Under the pieces are notes generated by a model that was not told the origin of the DNA, ran no database searches, and worked only from the letters and a program-made list of their open reading frames with translations. Both the position numbers and the translations under genes were made by a program. From positions 7,130,001 to 7,194,000 of the forward strand of contig JARUPY010000607.1 in assembly GCA_029817715.1 (NCBI GenBank): a DNA stretch of 64,000 nucleotides, read 5' to 3'. The DNA comes from Melastoma dodecandrum. Lineage: Eukaryota > Streptophyta > Magnoliopsida > Myrtales > Melastomataceae. Positions 60,101 to 64,000 of this stretch are shown here, piece by piece. Each line of letters begins with the position of its first letter. Within the stretch, counting starts at the first letter, position 1.

Positions 60101-63100
60101 GTGCATCCCGCATGCTCCGAACCTTGGTGCTTCCGAACTTGCATTTTCCGAAGCCTAAATGATCCCCAAATGTTTCCCAAACTATTCAAAATTGGAGTTC
60201 TACATTGGACATTCGGGTCCCTTTCGTTGCACAATGAGGAACCCCGCGCACAACTTTTGGAAAGTTGTGCATCCCGCATGCTCCGAACCTTGGTGCTTCC
60301 GAACTTGCATTTTCCGAAGCCTAAATGATCCCCAAATGTTTCCCAAACTATTCAAAATTGGAGTTCTACATTGGACATTCGGGTCCCTTTCGTTGCACAA
60401 TGAGGAACCCCGCGCACAACTTTTGGAAAGTTGTGCATCCCGCATGCTCCGAACCTTGGTGCTTCCGAACTTGCATTTTCCGAAGCCTAAATGATCCCCA
60501 AATGTTTCCCAAACTATTCAAAATTGGAGTTCTACATTCGACATTCGGGTCCCTTTCGTTGCACAATGAGGAACCCCGCGCACAACTTACGGAAACTTGT
60601 GCATCCCGCATGCTCCGAAACTTGGTGCTTTCGAACTTGCATTTTCCGAAGCCTAAATGATCCCCAAATGTTTCCCAAACTATTCAAAATTGGAGTTCTA
60701 CATTTTACATTCGGGTCCCTTTCGTTGCACAATGAGGAACCCCGCGCACAACTTACGCAAAGTTGTGCATCCCGCATGCTCCGAACCTTGGTGCTTCCGA
60801 ACTTGCATTTTCCGAAGCCTAAATGATCCCCAAATGTTTCCCAAACTATTCAAAATTGGAGTTCTACATTGGACATTCGGGTCCCTTTCGTTGCACAATG
60901 AGGAACCCCGCGCACAACTTACGCAAAGTTGTGCATCCCGCATGCTCCGAACCTTGGTGCTTCCGAACTTGCATTTTCCGAAGCCTAAATGATCCCCAAA
61001 TGTTTCCCAAACTATTCAAAATTGGAGTTCTACATTTGACATTCGGGTCCCTTTCGTTGCACAATGAGGAACCCCGCGCACAACTTACGCAAAGTTGTGC
61101 ATCCCGCATGCTCCGAACCTTGGTGCTTCCGAACTTGCATTTTCCGAAGAATAAATGATCCCCAAATGTCTCCCCAACTATTCAAAATTGGTGTTCTACA
61201 TTGGACATTCGGGTCCCTTTCGTTGCACAATGAGGAACCCCGCGCACAACTTACGCAAAGTTGTGCATCCCGCATGCTCCGAACCTTGGTGCTTCCGAAC
61301 TTGCATTTTCCGAAGCCTAAATGATCCCCAAATGTTTCCTAAACTATTCAAAATTGGAGTTCTACATTTGACATTCGGGTCCCTTTCGTTGCACAATGAG
61401 GAACCCCGCGCCCAACTTACGCAAAGTTGTGCATCTCGCTTGCTCTGAACCTTGGTGCTTCCGAACCTGCATTTTCCGAAGCGTAAATGATCCCCAAATG
61501 CTTCCCAAGCTATTCAAAATTGGAGTTCTACATTTGACATTCGGGTCCCTTTCGTTGCACAATGAGGAACCCCGCGCACAACTTACGCAACGTTGTGCAT
61601 CCCGCATGCTCCGAACCTTGGTGCTTCCGAACTTGGATTTTCCGAAGCCTAAATGATCCCCAAATGTCTCCCAAACTATTCAAAATTGGAGTTCTACATT
61701 TGACATTCGGGTCCCTTTCGTTGCACAATGAGGAACCCCGCGCACAACTTACGCAAAGTTGTGCATCCCGCATGCTCCGAACCTTGGTGCTTCCGAACTT
61801 GCATTTTTCGAAGCCTAAATGATCCCCAAATGTTTCCCAAACTATTCAAAGTTGGTGTCCTACATTGGACATTCGGGTCCCTTTCGTTGCACAATGAGGA
61901 ACCCCGCGCACAACTTACGCAAAGTTGTGCATCCCGCATGCTCCGAACCTTGGTGCTTCCGAACTTCCATTTTTCGAAGCCTAAATGACCCCCAAATGCT
62001 TCCCAAACTACTAAAAATTGGAGTTCTACATTTGACATTCGGGTCCCTTTCGTTGCACAATGAGGAACCCCGCGCACAACTTACGCAAAGTTGGGCATCC
62101 CGCATGCTCCGAACCTTGGTGCTTCCGAACTTGCATTTTCCGAAGCCTAAATGATCCCCAAATGTTTCCCAAACTATTCAAAATTGGAGTTCTACATTTG
62201 ACATTCGGGTCCCTTTCGTTGCACAATGAGGAACCCCGCGCACAACATTTGGAAAGTTGTGCATCCCGCATGCTCCGAACCTTGGTGCTTCCGAACTTGC
62301 ATTTTCCGAAGCCTAAATGATCCCCAAATGTTTCCCAAACTATTCAAAATTGGAGTTCTACATTTGACATTCGGGTCCCTTTCGTTGCACAATGAGGAAC
62401 CCCGCGCACAACTTACGCAAAGTTGTGCATCCCGCATGCTCCGAACCTTGGTGCTTCCGAACTTGCATTTTTCGAAGCCTAAATGATCCCCAAATGTTTC
62501 CCAAACTATTCAAAATTGGAGTTCTACATTTGACATTCGCGTCCCTTTCGTTGCACAATGAGGAACCCCGCGCACAACTTACGCAAAGTTGTGCATCCCG
62601 CATGCTCCGATCCTTGGTGCTTCCGAACTTGCATATTCCGAAGCCTAAATGATCCCCAAATGATTCCCAAACTATTCAAAATTGGAGTTCTACATTCGAC
62701 ATTTGGGTCCCTTTCTTTGCACAATGAAGAACCCCGCGCACAACTTACGGAAACTTGTGCATCCCACATGCTCCGAACCTTGGTGCTTCCGAACTTGCAT
62801 TTTCCGAAGCCGAAATGATCCCCAAATGCTTCCCACACTATTCAAAATTGGAGTTCTACATTTGACATTCGGGTCCCTTCCGTTGCACTATGAGGAACCC
62901 CGCGCACTACTTACGCAAAGTTGTGCATCCCGCATGCTCCGAACCTTGGCGCTTCCGAACTTGCATTTTCCGATGCCTAAATGATCCCCAAATGCTTCCC
63001 AAACTATTCAAAATTGGAGTTCTACATTTGACCTTCGGGTCCCTTTCGTTGCACAATGAGGAATCCCGCGCACAACTTACGCAAAGTTGTGCATCCCGCA

Positions 63101-64000
63101 TGCTCCGAACCTTGGTGCTTCCGAACTTGCATTTTCCGAAGCCTAAATGATCCCCAAATGCTTCCCAAACTATTCAAAATTGGAGTTCTACATTTGACAT
63201 TCGGGTCCCTTTCGTTGCACAATGCGGAACCCCGCGCACAACTTACGCAAAGTTGTGCATCCCGCATGCTCCGAACCTTGGTGCTTCCGAACTTGCATTT
63301 TAGGCAGCCTAAATGATCTCGAAATATTTCCCAAACTATTCAAAATTGGAGTTCTACATTTGTCAATCGGGCCCTTTCGTTGCACAATGAGGAACCCCGC
63401 GCACAACTTACGCAAAGTTGTGCATCCCGCATGCTCCGAACCTTGGTGCTTCCGAACTTGCATTTTCCGAAGCCTAAATGATCCCCAAATGCTTCCCAAA
63501 CTATTCAAAATTGGAGTTCTACATTTGACATTCGGGTCCCTTTCGTTGCACAATGAGGAACCCCGCGCACAACTTACGCAAAGTTGTGCATCCTACATGC
63601 TCCGAACCTTGGTGCTTCCGAACTTGCATTTTCCGAAGCCTAAATGATCCCCAAATGCTTCCCAAACTATTCAAAATTGGAGTTCTACATTTGACATTCG
63701 GGCCCCTTTCGTTGCACAATGAGGAACCCCGCGCACAACTTACGCAAAGTTGTGCATCCCGCATGCTCCGAACCTTGGTGCTTCCGAACTTGCATTTTCC
63801 GATGCCTAAATGATCCCCAAATGCTTCCCAAAGTATTCAAAATTGGAGTTCTACATTTGACATTCGGGTCCCTTTCGTTGCACATTGAGGAACCCCGCGC
63901 ACAACTTACGCAAGGTTGTGCATCCCGCATGCTCCGAACCTTGGTGCTTCCGAACTTGCATTTTCCGAAGCCTAAATGATCCCCAAATGCTTCCCAAACT

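Larger units (their letters stand above)
23971..64000 (+). repeat. 166-bp satellite DNA array, about 241 head-to-tail monomers, continuing past the right edge
   Basis: A 166-bp unit repeats in one orientation without a foreign insertion for 40 kb. A typical unit reads TGATCCCCAAATGTTTCCCA, ...AATTGGAGTTCTACATTCGA, ...CGGGTCCCTTTCGTTGCAC, ...AACCCCGCGCACAACTTACG, ...CAAAGTTGTGCATCCCGCAT, ...GCTCCGAACCTTGGTGCTT, ...CCGAACTTGCATTTTCCGAA, GCCTAAA. By hand count it has 79 G+C (about 48 %) and ten CpGs, visibly richer than the AT-rich flank. Each unit has one GCATGC. Most monomers differ from the typical one at only a few sites. 166 is not divisible by three, so the open frames seen on both strands rotate and are not genes. 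The length is in the range of plant centromeric satellites, but function is not shown. Confidence 0.98.

Noticed and set aside
23971..64000. Hundreds of overlapping open frames of about 64-166 codons on both strands in the satellite
   Set aside because: They recur with the 166-bp period, rotate frame between monomers, appear on both strands, and simply reflect a monomer poor in stop codons. There are no start contexts, introns or conserved domains.
23971..64000. CRISPR-like array
   Set aside because: The whole 166-bp unit is repeated with no unique spacers, no leader and no cas genes, in a plant genome.
23971..64000. CENP-B-box-like stretch TTCGACATTCGGG in each monomer
   Set aside because: The TTCG and CGGG parts are five bases apart instead of the seven in the known box, and plants are not known to have a CENP-B/box system of that type.

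Overview
The window is a eukaryotic, plant nuclear sequence. It holds intron-containing genes of plant families, Ty1/copia LTR retrotransposons with LTRs of about 0.8 to 1.7 kb, a Mutator-like element fragment, a FAR1-type pseudogene and a very long tandem satellite. A dicot fits best, but the sequence does not name the species. No bacterial feature, CRISPR array, rRNA or tRNA gene was seen.

Layout. 1-1461: the right end of a Mutator-like element, with a zinc-knuckle transposase C-terminus on + facing a two-exon GRF zinc-finger gene on -, then a terminal region ending near 1461. 1462-3121: AT-rich DNA with a degraded MITE-like element. 3122-3860 (-): an apparently intact three-exon PAR1-family gene, the only convincing host gene. 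4844-6899: a 2.06-kb solo LTR. 6943-12497 (-): a badly decayed copia element with unequal LTRs. 12503-14393: unassigned DNA. 14394-23204 (-): a nearly complete but inactive copia element with a perfect AGTGG target-site duplication, a tRNA-iMet type primer site and a polypurine tract. 23433-23970: a frameshifted FAR1 DNA-binding-domain pseudogene. 23971-64000: an uninterrupted, single-orientation satellite array of about 241 monomers of 166 bp, running off the right edge.

The satellite dominates the window (about 63 %). Each monomer carries a dyad symmetry with 9 to 10-bp arms, a threefold CCGAA motif at 15-16 bp spacing and a GCATGC site. The array is arranged in homogenisation blocks, with diverged and shortened monomers near the left edge and local multi-monomer repeats (664, 1162 and 1494 bp). 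It starts directly in a broken FAR1-like sequence, so the window spans a boundary from gene-bearing, transposon-rich DNA into a pure satellite domain. A centromeric or pericentromeric role is a reasonable hypothesis that the sequence alone cannot settle. There is no shared pathway: PAR1 is a single secreted-protein gene, and the remaining genes are transposon genes or relics.
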